The position numbers were made by a program, and so were the translations under genes. Below the pieces are notes generated by a model. It saw only the letters and a program-made list of their open reading frames with translations, did no database searches and had not been told where the DNA came from. Shown one piece after another: positions 40,252 through 47,819 of a DNA stretch of 48,508 bases; within the stretch, counting starts at the first letter, position 1; each line of letters starts with the position of its first letter. Origin of the DNA: Rhodococcus sp. 06-235-1A (GTDB lineage Bacteria > Actinomycetota > Actinomycetes > Mycobacteriales > Mycobacteriaceae); contig NZ_NOYI01000037.1 of assembly GCF_002258785.1 (NCBI RefSeq), positions 1-48,508 on the forward strand, read 5' to 3'.

Positions 40252-41108
40252 GCCAGACCCCTGACCGTCCGCGACGGGGTTCGGAGCCCCTGGATCGCTG
40301 CCACCATGTCGACGACTCTTCTGGTCGACGCAACTTCGTGCACCCGGAACATTCGGGCTCCGCCTGCTGCGGCCAATGCTGTCGCTGCCAATGTTCCCTC
40401 CAACCGGTCGGCGAGCTCTACCCCTAGAGTCTCGCCTACGAAGTCCTTGTTGCTCAGCGCCATGAGCACAGGCCACCCGGTGTTTACAAGATCGTCCACC
40501 CGCCGCAACAACTCGAGCCCGTGATAGGTGTTTTTCCCGAAGTCGTGCGTCGGATCGATCAGAATCGAATCTTTTTTCACCCCCTCGGCGACTGCGTTCT
40601 CGGCGGCTGCGGTGACTTCCGCGATCACGTCGGCCACCACATCGGCGTACCGAACCCGATACGGCCGCGTGCGCGGCACAGCGCCGCCGGTGTGTGAACA
40701 GACGATGCCGACCCCCTCGGCGGCAGCGACGCGCACCAACTCGGGATCTGCTCCTGCCCAGGTGTCGTTGATCAGATCCGCGCCGACTCCGCAGGCCAAT
40801 CGGGCAACCTCGCTGCGCCAGGTGTCGACACTGATCAGCAGTTCCGGATAGGCGTCCCGGATGGCCTCGACGAACGGAACAACGCGGCGGATCTCCTCGT
40901 CGGCGTCCACGATGTCGCCGGGACCGGCCTTCACACCGCCGATATCCACCATGTCGGCACCCTCCGCGACGGCCCGATGCACCGACGCCATAGCTGCATC
41001 GTCGGAGAAGTTCGCACCCCCGTCGTAGAACGAATCGGGGGTGCGATTGACGATCGCCATCACCAAAGCGCGATCGTCGGCGACCGGTTTGCCGCAGAGG
41101 GTGCTCAT
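40248..41108 (-). CDS. folP2: Dihydropteroate synthase homologue (FolP2 type)
   Basis: A 286-aa TIM-barrel protein with pterin-binding motifs MAIVNRTPDSFYDGG, VDIGGVKAGPG, and DPTHDFGKNTYHG. Genuine DHPS makes dihydropteroate; the mycobacterial second copy FolP2 (Rv1207), in the same gene order, is reported to lack DHPS activity, and this gene has the same context (before gpgS, after fadD6) and also lacks other folate genes nearby. Enzymatic role therefore uncertain. Start ATG at 41108; its stop overlaps gpgS. Confidence 0.9.
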   Translation of the reverse strand: MSTLCGKPVADDRALVMAIVNRTPDSFYDGGANFSDDAAMASVHRAVAEGADMVDIGGVKAGPGDIVDADEEIRRVVPFVEAIRDAYPELLISVDTWRSEVARLACGVGADLINDTWAGADPELVRVAAAEGVGIVCSHTGGAVPRTRPYRVRYADVVADVIAEVTAAAENAVAEGVKKDSILIDPTHDFGKNTYHGLELLRRVDDLVNTGWPVLMALSNKDFVGETLGVELADRLEGTLAATALAAAGGARMFRVHEVASTRRVVDMVAAIQGLRTPSRTVRGLA

Positions 41109-41144
41109 GAAATCAATAGTGACACGCGCGCATGTTTCGACTGC

Positions 41145-42920
41145 TCAGCCCTTGGGGGCCTTACCTGCGGCGACCTCGTCGACGTACCCGTCGTACGCCT
41201 TCTCGTAGCCACCGGACTTGCCGCGCAGCACGTACAGATCGCTCGCACTGTCTTCTTCGTAGCCGAGCTTGCGCAGGGCCACCTTCTGGCTCTTGAACGT
41301 CGAGGTCTGCTCGAGGCTGTCGACGATGCGGACGAACAGCGGTACCGCGTAGGTCGGGAGCTTGTCGTAGAGGTGCTCGGCCATCGACTTGCCGTCGAAC
41401 GTCTCGCCCTCGCGCAACGTCACCGCAGCCATGCCTGCCTTGCCGTCGGTTCCCTCGATGTCGACGCCGTACACGACGGCACCGTCGACCGACGAGTGTC
41501 CACCGATGGCGCCCTCGACCTGGGTGGTGGCCACGTTCTCGCCCTTCCAGCGGAAGGTGTCACCGAGGCGATCCACGAAGGCGACGTGCATCCAGCCCTG
41601 CTTGCGGACCAGGTCGCCGGTGTCGAACCAGGCGTCACCGTCCTTGAAGCCGTCGCGCACCATCTTCTTCTCGGTGGCCTTGTCGTCGGAGTAGCCGTCG
41701 AACGGTGCCCGGTCGGTGATCTTGGACAGCAGCAATCCGATCTCGCCGTTGCCGACCTTGCGGAGCTTGCCGTCCTGGCCGCGCTTGGCCTTTCCGGATT
41801 CTTCGTCGTACTGCACCACGGCGTACGGGAGCGGGCAGATGCCCGCGGTCTTCTTCATGTTCAGGGCGTTGATGAATGCGATGTTGCACTCGCTGGCACC
41901 GTAGAACTCGGCGACGCGGGAGATGCCGAACCGCTCGGTGAATTCTTCCCAGATCTCCGGGCGCAGTCCGTTGCCGACGATCAGCTTGACCGAGTTGTCG
42001 CGGTCGGAGCTCTTCTTCGGCTGCGTCAGCAGGTAACGGCACAGCTCACCGATGTAGGTGAACGCCGTGGCCTTGTTGACCCGGATGTCGTCCCAGAAAT
42101 TGCTCACCGAGAACTGCTTGCCGATGGCCATGGTCGCGCCACCGGCGAGCACCGAGGACAGCGTCACCGTCAGAGCATTGTTGTGGTACAGCGGCAGGCA
42201 GCAGTAGATGACGTCGTTGCTGCGCAACCGAACACCCATGTTGCCCAGCCCGGACATCGACTTGAGCCAGCGGAAATGGCTCATCAGGCTGGCCTTCGGC
42301 ATGCCTGTGGTACCCGAGGTGAAGATGTAGAACGCCTTCTCCTTGGCCTGGATCTCGGCGGTGACCTTCGGATTCGCCGTCGATGCGGAGGCTGCGAGCT
42401 CGGCCAGCTTCTTCAGCGGCAGCACTGCTCCGACCTTCGGTTCCCCGTCGAGCGAATCGAGCGCTTCCTGCGCGTTCTCGTCGAGAACCAGTACCTTCGC
42501 GTCGAGGATCCCGAGGCTGTGCTCGAGCACGTCGCCGCGCTGGTTGTAGTTCAGCATTCCCGCAGTGGCTCCGAGCTTGACGGCCGCCAGTGCGGCGAAC
42601 AACGCCTCGGGACGGTTCTTGCTCAGTACTCCGACGACGTCGCCACGCTGGACTCCATGATCGGCGAACACGGCCGCGTACTGGTTGACCAGATCGTTCG
42701 CGTCCTTGTACGAGATCGATTCGCCCTCGAACCGCACGAACGGACGATCGCTGTGTTTGGCGGCGGTGTCCTGGAAGATCTGGCCGATCGACGCCTTGTG
42801 GTCGGGCTTACGGGTGAATCCCGCCAGACCCTTGAGCAGACTCGGCACTTCCGTCACCATTTTCGGCAACGCGACCGCGAGGTCGGTCACTCCAATTTTC
42901 TGACGGGCATCGACAGCCAT
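41145..42920 (-). CDS. fadD6: Long-chain acyl-CoA synthetase FadD6 (FATP type)
   Basis: A 591-aa adenylate-forming enzyme that activates long or very long fatty acids to acyl-CoA. AMP-binding P-loop TSGTTGMPK at 201-209, the FATP-type block ASECNIAF, and C-terminal hinge motifs WFDTGDLVRKQGW and DRLGDTFRWKGENVAT. The similarity is to the VLACS/FATP branch, as for Rv1206. ATG at 42920 has AAGGGGAG upstream. The 91-bp leader (42921-43011) is moderately AT-rich (AAGTTGTTACTCTCAAG), so fadD6 probably has its own promoter although LOG genes precede it on the same strand. Confidence 0.94.
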   Translation of the reverse strand: MAVDARQKIGVTDLAVALPKMVTEVPSLLKGLAGFTRKPDHKASIGQIFQDTAAKHSDRPFVRFEGESISYKDANDLVNQYAAVFADHGVQRGDVVGVLSKNRPEALFAALAAVKLGATAGMLNYNQRGDVLEHSLGILDAKVLVLDENAQEALDSLDGEPKVGAVLPLKKLAELAASASTANPKVTAEIQAKEKAFYIFTSGTTGMPKASLMSHFRWLKSMSGLGNMGVRLRSNDVIYCCLPLYHNNALTVTLSSVLAGGATMAIGKQFSVSNFWDDIRVNKATAFTYIGELCRYLLTQPKKSSDRDNSVKLIVGNGLRPEIWEEFTERFGISRVAEFYGASECNIAFINALNMKKTAGICPLPYAVVQYDEESGKAKRGQDGKLRKVGNGEIGLLLSKITDRAPFDGYSDDKATEKKMVRDGFKDGDAWFDTGDLVRKQGWMHVAFVDRLGDTFRWKGENVATTQVEGAIGGHSSVDGAVVYGVDIEGTDGKAGMAAVTLREGETFDGKSMAEHLYDKLPTYAVPLFVRIVDSLEQTSTFKSQKVALRKLGYEEDSASDLYVLRGKSGGYEKAYDGYVDEVAAGKAPKG

Positions 42921-43011
42921 GAACTCCCCTTTGAGACGGTGTGAGATTTCTTACCCTACTTGAGAGTAACAACTTTGAGCATCCCACTCGGCCCCCGAGG
43001 TTGGTGACCTG

Positions 43012-43575
43012 TCACAACGTGGCGCAGGCGTCCAGAGCTTCGTCGACCGATGTCGTTCTGACCAGGGCATCGAGCGCGCGCTGCTGCACGAATCCGGTCG
43101 CACGCAGACCGTCGATCCACTGCAGCATGCCGTCGAAATGCCCGAATGGATCGAGCATCACCATCGGCTTGCTGTGCATTCCCAGGTAGCCGGCCGTCCA
43201 CGTCTCGAACAGCTCCTCGAGCGTCCCGATACCGCCGGGCAACGTGATGAACGCGTCGGCGCGGTCCTCCATGATCTTCTTACGCTCGCGCATGGTGTCG
43301 GTGACGATCAGCTCGTCCGCGTCGACATCGGCGACCTCGCGGTGCACGAGCGCTTTCGGAATCACGCCGACGGTGTTGCCGCCTGCCGCTCGCGTCGCCG
43401 CGGCCACCGCGCCCATCATCGAGACGTTGCCGCCGCCCGAGACGAGTTGCCAGCCGCGTCGACCGATCTCGGTCCCGACGTCGCGGGCGAGGTCGATGAA
43501 GGAGGAATCGACGGGACCCGACGCGCAGTAGACGCAGATACTGAGCCCAGGCTCGGTGGATGCGCGCTCGCTCAC
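43012..43575 (-). CDS. LOG-family (TIGR00730) protein, copy 1
   Basis: A 187-aa Rossmann-fold protein with the LOG signature PGGIGTLEELFE and the upstream MRERKKIMEDRAD containing the catalytic Arg/Lys. LOG proteins hydrolyse cytokinin or purine nucleoside 5'-monophosphates to free base and ribose-5-phosphate; Rv1205, its likely counterpart, does this and its loss affects proteasome-linked nitric oxide sensitivity in M. tuberculosis. GTG at 43575 overlaps the stop of copy 2 (GTGA), so both are made together. Confidence 0.9.
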   Translation of the reverse strand: MSERASTEPGLSICVYCASGPVDSSFIDLARDVGTEIGRRGWQLVSGGGNVSMMGAVAAATRAAGGNTVGVIPKALVHREVADVDADELIVTDTMRERKKIMEDRADAFITLPGGIGTLEELFETWTAGYLGMHSKPMVMLDPFGHFDGMLQWIDGLRATGFVQQRALDALVRTTSVDEALDACATL

Positions 43576-44342
43576 TGCTGGGCCTCGCGGACGATGCGGA
43601 CGGCCTCGTCGACGCTGTCCGTGCAGTGGATCAGATCGAGGTCCTTCTCGGACACCTTGCCTTCTTTCACCAGAGTCGTCCTGATCCAGTCGAGCAGTCC
43701 CGACCAGAAATCCGTGCCCAGCAACACGATCGGGAACCTGGTGACCTTGGCCGTCTGCACCAGGGTCAATGCCTCGAAGAGTTCGTCGAGGGTACCGAAG
43801 CCGCCGGGCAGACACACGAACGCCTGGGAGTACTTCACGAACATGGTCTTGCGGACGAAGAAGTATCGAAAGTTGACGCCCAGATCCACCCACTCGTTGA
43901 GACCCTGCTCGAACGGAAGCTCGATGCCGAGCCCGATCGAGTAGCCGTCGGCCTCGCACGCGCCACGGTTGGCACCCTCCATCGCCCCGGGGCCACCGCC
44001 GGTGATGACGGCGAAACCCTCCTTCGCGAGGGCGGCTCCGAGCTGCCGAGCTCGCGCATACTCGGGATGGTCGACGGGGGTGCGGGCCGAGCCGAACACC
44101 GTCACTGCTTTCGGTACCTCGGCGAGTGCGCCGAATCCCTCGACGAATTCGCTCTGGATACGCAGGACGCGCCAGGTGTCCGAGTGAATCCAGTTACCGG
44201 ATCCACGCTCGTCGAGCAGCCGTTGATCCGACGTGGACGTCTCGGTGTTTCGGCCGCGCCGCAACACGACGGATCCCTTGTGCTTGGCCGACTTCTCGCC
44301 GCTGTGTTCCTCGGAGCTGCCGTGCTCCTCGACGCTGTTCAT
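43572..44342 (-). CDS. LOG-family (TIGR00730) protein, copy 2
   Basis: A 256-aa LOG protein with PGGFGTLDELFE and the nucleotide loop VTVFGSART...GGGPGAMEGANRGA. The first ~60 residues are a hydrophilic, Ser/Lys/Arg-rich extension absent from copy 1. The two proteins are clearly diverged paralogues. ATG at 44342 has TAGCCT (44355-44350) 7 nt upstream and no Shine-Dalgarno, so it is probably the leaderless first gene of the two-gene unit. Substrate unknown; may be a nucleotide pyrophosphate or monophosphate nucleosidase rather than a cytokinin enzyme. Confidence 0.9.
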   Translation of the reverse strand: MNSVEEHGSSEEHSGEKSAKHKGSVVLRRGRNTETSTSDQRLLDERGSGNWIHSDTWRVLRIQSEFVEGFGALAEVPKAVTVFGSARTPVDHPEYARARQLGAALAKEGFAVITGGGPGAMEGANRGACEADGYSIGLGIELPFEQGLNEWVDLGVNFRYFFVRKTMFVKYSQAFVCLPGGFGTLDELFEALTLVQTAKVTRFPIVLLGTDFWSGLLDWIRTTLVKEGKVSEKDLDLIHCTDSVDEAVRIVREAQQ

Positions 44343-44352
44343 GGCGTTCAGG

Positions 44353-45438
44353 CTATCGGGCGGTGAGGTAGGCCCGGAGGACCTGTGTGACGTGCGTGAT
44401 CTGCTCGACGGGCACGCGTTCGTCGCGCTTGTGGGCGAGGTTTGGATCGCCGGGCCCGTAGTTGACCGCCGGGATTCCGAGCGCCGAGAACCGGGACACG
44501 TCCGTCCAGCCGTATTTGGCTCGGAACTGACCGCCCGCGGCCTCGATGAGAGCGGCCGCTGCGGGTCGGTTCAGACCGGGAAGCGCTCCGGGTGACGAGT
44601 CGGTGACCTCGAAGCCCAGATCGAGTCCCTCGACCACCTCACGAACGTGTTCGACGGCTTCCTCGACGGTGCGATCCGGCGCGAACCGGAAGTTGACATC
44701 GAGCTCGGCGGCGTCGGGAACGACGTTGCCCGCGACTCCACCGGAGATCCGGACTGCTTGCAGCCCTTCCCGATACACGCAACCGTCGATATCGACGGTG
44801 CGTGCGCGATACGCGGCGAGTCGGTTCAGGACCGCACCGAATTTGTGAATTGCGTTGTCGCCCAACCAGGACCGCGCACTGTGCGCCCGCGTTCCCGACG
44901 CCGTCAGCCGAACCCGCAGCGTCCCTTGGCAACCGGCCTCGATGAAACCACCGGACGGTTCACCGAGAATGGCGACGTCGGCTTCGAGCCACTCGGGCAG
45001 CTCTCGTTCGATACGGCCCAGTCCGTTGCGTGCGGCCGCGATCTCCTCGCAGTCGTAGAACACCAGGGTCAGATCGTGCGCTGGGTTGTCGATCGTGGCT
45101 GCGAGATGCAGGAACACCGCGTCGCCCGACTTCATGTCGACAGTTCCACACCCGTGCAGGATGTCGCCCTCGGCGCTGTCGTGCTCTCGCCGCGAGGGCA
45201 CGTTGTCTGCGATGGGAACCGTGTCGAGATGGCCGGCCAGCATCACCCGCGATCCGAGCCCGCGGTTCGTTCTGGCCAGAACGGCGTTGCCGCTCCGAAT
45301 GATCTCGAAGCCCGTGGTCTGCTCGCGGAGCGCCTGCTCCACCTCGTCGGCGATGCGCGATTCGTCCTCACTGACACTGGGGATGTCCACCAGTGCCGCG
45401 GTGAGGTCTATCGGGTCGGCATGCAGTTCGAGCGTCAC
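44353..45438 (-). CDS. dapE: Succinyl-diaminopimelate desuccinylase
   Basis: A 361-aa M20 metallopeptidase-family enzyme hydrolysing N-succinyl-LL-2,6-diaminopimelate to diaminopimelate and succinate for lysine and peptidoglycan. Zinc ligands and base: His70 and Asp72 (GHLDTVP), Asp101 (GTVDMKSG), Glu131/132 (DCEEIAA), Glu160 (LGEPSGG), His336 (NLAHKRDE). GTG at 45438 is favoured because TAGGGT (45451-45446) lies 7 nt upstream with no Shine-Dalgarno; this -10 overlaps the 3' end of the upstream gene. DapD, the preceding pathway step, is encoded nearby at 46763. Confidence 0.95.
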   Translation of the reverse strand: MTLELHADPIDLTAALVDIPSVSEDESRIADEVEQALREQTTGFEIIRSGNAVLARTNRGLGSRVMLAGHLDTVPIADNVPSRREHDSAEGDILHGCGTVDMKSGDAVFLHLAATIDNPAHDLTLVFYDCEEIAAARNGLGRIERELPEWLEADVAILGEPSGGFIEAGCQGTLRVRLTASGTRAHSARSWLGDNAIHKFGAVLNRLAAYRARTVDIDGCVYREGLQAVRISGGVAGNVVPDAAELDVNFRFAPDRTVEEAVEHVREVVEGLDLGFEVTDSSPGALPGLNRPAAAALIEAAGGQFRAKYGWTDVSRFSALGIPAVNYGPGDPNLAHKRDERVPVEQITHVTQVLRAYLTAR

Positions 45439-45448
45439 GGCGACAACC

Positions 45449-46393
45449 CTAGGCTTTGGGCCCCGGAATCTCGCGGACCACGCCGTCGAAGCCTGCGCCG
45501 AACAATCTTCCGCTGGAAAAGCCCTGTTCGGAGCGACCGTAGACGACGACACTGGTCAACCGGGTACCGGTGCCGATAACGCACGTGGCCCCCGGTGCAT
45601 CGATGCGGACGACGGATCCGCCGGCATTGAGAGGTACCACGGGGCGTCCGGCGGCATCGAGAGTCAGCCCGTCCGGGGCTCCGAAGGAGCCCAGCCCCGA
45701 CAGGTCGAGCAGGCTTTCCGGTGCCGACGGGTTGGCGATCGGAATTCGGCTGACCCCTGGATTCACGAATGTTCGCGAGACGTACAGATACTGATCGGCC
45801 GCGTCGAGGACAGCGCCGTTGGCGCTCGGGAAGCGAGCCCAGTCCGGATCGACGGAACCGTCGGGGCCGATCCGACCGATGAGTGAGCCGAAGTCGTTGG
45901 TGGCGTAGACAGTTCCGTCGGCAGCCACAGCGAGTCCGTTGGCCGCACTGAGACCCTTCGCGAAGGGAGTGACGGCAAGCGTGTTCACGTCGAGTCGAAC
46001 GATGCCGGCGGCCTTGACGGCGTCACCGACGAATACTCGAGGGTCGGCTCCGTAGCCGACCAACAGAGTGCCGTCGGGCATCCAGGCCAGCGCTCCTCCG
46101 CCGCCGCTCGGCACCTTCGCGATGGGGTACGCGGGCCGGCCCGGTGCGTCGATTCGGAAGACCCTGCCCGACACGATGTCGGTGACATAGGCGCGTCCCG
46201 ACGCGTCCACCGCCAGTCCTTCGAGAGCCGCCCCCGGGATCCGTGCGACCACCGCGGACGGTCCGCCGACTCCGGCGCAGGTGGGAGCTGCGACTGCGGT
46301 GCCCGACCCGACAACGACGCTGCCCGCCGCCATCGATGCCGCAGCGATCGCCATCACTGCCGACCGCACGTGTGTGAACTTTCTCGAACCCAT
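45449..46393 (-). CDS. Secreted beta-propeller (SMP-30/NHL-like) protein
   Basis: A 314-aa exported protein. The signal peptide (1-35) ends AVA-AP. The mature chain has about five or six four-stranded blade repeats, each with an A-x-D-x-x-G-x-(V/A)-Y motif (LAVDASGRAYVTD, LAVAADGTVYATN, LTLDAAGRPVV), typical of SMP-30/strictosidine-synthase or NHL propellers. No catalytic residues stand out, so a binding or gluconolactonase-like role cannot be chosen. It lies directly before dapE on the same strand, 10 bp from the dapE start; the shared position is probably incidental since dapE has its own -10. Confidence 0.85.
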   Translation of the reverse strand: MGSRKFTHVRSAVMAIAAASMAAGSVVVGSGTAVAAPTCAGVGGPSAVVARIPGAALEGLAVDASGRAYVTDIVSGRVFRIDAPGRPAYPIAKVPSGGGGALAWMPDGTLLVGYGADPRVFVGDAVKAAGIVRLDVNTLAVTPFAKGLSAANGLAVAADGTVYATNDFGSLIGRIGPDGSVDPDWARFPSANGAVLDAADQYLYVSRTFVNPGVSRIPIANPSAPESLLDLSGLGSFGAPDGLTLDAAGRPVVPLNAGGSVVRIDAPGATCVIGTGTRLTSVVVYGRSEQGFSSGRLFGAGFDGVVREIPGPKA

Positions 46394-46437
46394 GACGTCC
46401 CCCAGACTCGGCGACCCCTGTCAGCCGATGGGCATGT

Positions 46438-46581
46438 CTACCACGCCCCTGCGACAACCAAACCCAGGGCGATTCCAAGAACGATCGTCGTGGCCAGCGT
46501 CGTGACCAGTCCGGTGAACGAGACACCCTCGGCCATCACTGCGGCAGGTCCACGACTGCGCGAGCCGGTGCGGGTGGTCAC
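46438..46581 (-). CDS. Candidate 47-aa single-span membrane protein
   Basis: A GTG-started frame of 47 codons: basic N-terminus (TTRTGSRSRGP), then from about residue 20 a continuous hydrophobic helix (FTGLVTTLATTIVLGIALGL) to the C-terminal GAW. An internal ATG at codon 16 gives a 32-aa version. The spacing to the next gene is 44 bp. The positive-inside N-terminus, uninterrupted helix and GC codon pattern support reality; the only ribosome-site candidate (GGGGGAG) is about 17 nt upstream, which is far. Function unknown. Short single-span proteins often modulate larger membrane complexes. Confidence 0.5.
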   Translation of the reverse strand: MTTRTGSRSRGPAAVMAEGVSFTGLVTTLATTIVLGIALGLVVAGAW

Positions 46582-46749
46582 CGGTGAAACTCTGTCAGCT
46601 CCCCCGCCGTCCACCCATAGCCCCGCGTCCCGATGCGATCACACTCGGCACTCGAACAGGTAACGAACCGACGCCGCGTCCGGATCGGAGTCCAGGAACA
46701 GTCGACGTTCCCGCGATGACGGCCGAACCCACCCGCCGGGTCCACCGCG

Positions 46750-46755
46750 TATTCT
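46750..46755 (+). promoter_or_regulatory. -10 element, leaderless start of dapD
   Basis: TATTCT ends 7 nt before the GTG at 46763, with no Shine-Dalgarno between. The 181-bp divergent region 46582-46762 holds no other gene that I can support. Confidence 0.55.
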
Positions 46756-46762
46756 TCGTCCC

Positions 46763-47716
46763 GTGAGCGCACAGGGAGCATCAGCAGTAGGTATTGCCAA
46801 CATCACGACATCGGGTGTCGTTCTCGACACCTGGTTTCCGAGCCCGGAGCTCGGGTCGGGCTTCGAGACCGGTACCACCAGGCTCGAGGGATCCGATATC
46901 CCCGGGGAACTGGCCGCTCTCGTCGGACCGGACGAAGCCCGCGGAGTCGACGTAGTCGCAGTGCGCACCAGCATCGCATCGCTCGACGACGCTCCGATCG
47001 ACGCGCACGACGCATATCTGCGCCTCCATCTGCTCTCGCATCGGCTGGTCCAGCCGCACGGGCAGAATCTCGACGGACTGTTCGGCCTGCTGTCGAACGT
47101 CGTGTGGACCAACTTCGGCCCGGCGGCGGTCGACGGTTTCGAGACGGTGCGCGCCAAGCTCCGTGCCCGCGGTCACGTGACCGTGTACGGCGTCGACAAG
47201 TTCCCGCGTCTGGTCGACTACGTCGTTCCCACCGGAGTTCGTATCGCCGACGCCGACCGCGTCCGTCTCGGCGCGTATCTGGCCAGCGGAACGACGGTCA
47301 TGCACGAGGGCTTCGTGAACTTCAACGCCGGGACGCTCGGCAACTCGATGGTCGAGGGTCGGATCTCCGCGGGCGTCATCGTGGGCGACGGCTCCGACGT
47401 GGGCGGCGGCGCGTCGATCATGGGCACGCTCTCCGGCGGCGGCAAGAACGTCATTTCGGTCGGGAAGAGCTGCCTGCTCGGTGCGAACTCAGGGCTCGGC
47501 ATTTCTCTCGGTGACGATTGCGTCGTCGAGGCGGGGCTGTACATCACCGCGGGCACGAAGGTCAGTGGACCGGATGGCACCGTGGTGAAGGCGGCGACGC
47601 TGACGGGGAAGTCCAACCTGCTGTTCCGTCGTAACTCTCTGTCGGGTGCTGTCGAGGTGGTGCCGTGGAAGGGCACCGGAGTCGAGCTGAACGCGGCATT
47701 GCACGCCAACGACTGA
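46763..47716 (+). CDS. dapD: Tetrahydrodipicolinate N-succinyltransferase
   Basis: A 317-aa acyltransferase using succinyl-CoA to succinylate tetrahydrodipicolinate, the step that commits to the succinylase route of diaminopimelate and lysine synthesis. The N-terminal half is the actinobacterial-type domain; 160-290 is a left-handed beta-helix of hexapeptide repeats (VRLGAYLASGTTVMHEGFVN, NSMVEGRISAGVIVGDGSDV). As in M. tuberculosis DapD (Rv1201c) the protein is the group II form. GTG start with leaderless -10. DapE, two steps later, is nearby on the other strand. Confidence 0.95.
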   Translation: MSAQGASAVGIANITTSGVVLDTWFPSPELGSGFETGTTRLEGSDIPGELAALVGPDEARGVDVVAVRTSIASLDDAPIDAHDAYLRLHLLSHRLVQPHGQNLDGLFGLLSNVVWTNFGPAAVDGFETVRAKLRARGHVTVYGVDKFPRLVDYVVPTGVRIADADRVRLGAYLASGTTVMHEGFVNFNAGTLGNSMVEGRISAGVIVGDGSDVGGGASIMGTLSGGGKNVISVGKSCLLGANSGLGISLGDDCVVEAGLYITAGTKVSGPDGTVVKAATLTGKSNLLFRRNSLSGAVEVVPWKGTGVELNAALHAND

Positions 47717-47755
47717 GAGTCTGCTTCACTGAATCAGTCTGTACGACAATCTCTT

Positions 47756-47789
47756 CCAGCCCCGCACCGTGTTCACGGTGCGGGGCTGG
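47756..47789. terminator. Strong bidirectional terminator-like hairpin
   Basis: A 16-bp perfect inverted repeat (CCAGCCCCGCACCGTG at 47756-47771 with its complement at 47774-47789) separated by only TT. It lies between dapD and the convergent HNH gene and could stop transcription from both sides. The top-strand tail is not T-rich. Confidence 0.75.
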
Positions 47790-47819
47790 AGTTGTCAGCG
47801 GGCTTGTGTGGTGCGCTGG

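Noticed and set aside
39289..40524. A 411-codon open frame opposite gpgS
   Set aside because: Antisense to a well-supported gene; composition of a frame shadow.
40977..42944. A 655-codon open frame on the plus strand opposite fadD6
   Set aside because: Mirror reading of a strongly codon-biased gene; low-complexity Val/Arg/Leu/Asp content, no motifs, no ribosome site.
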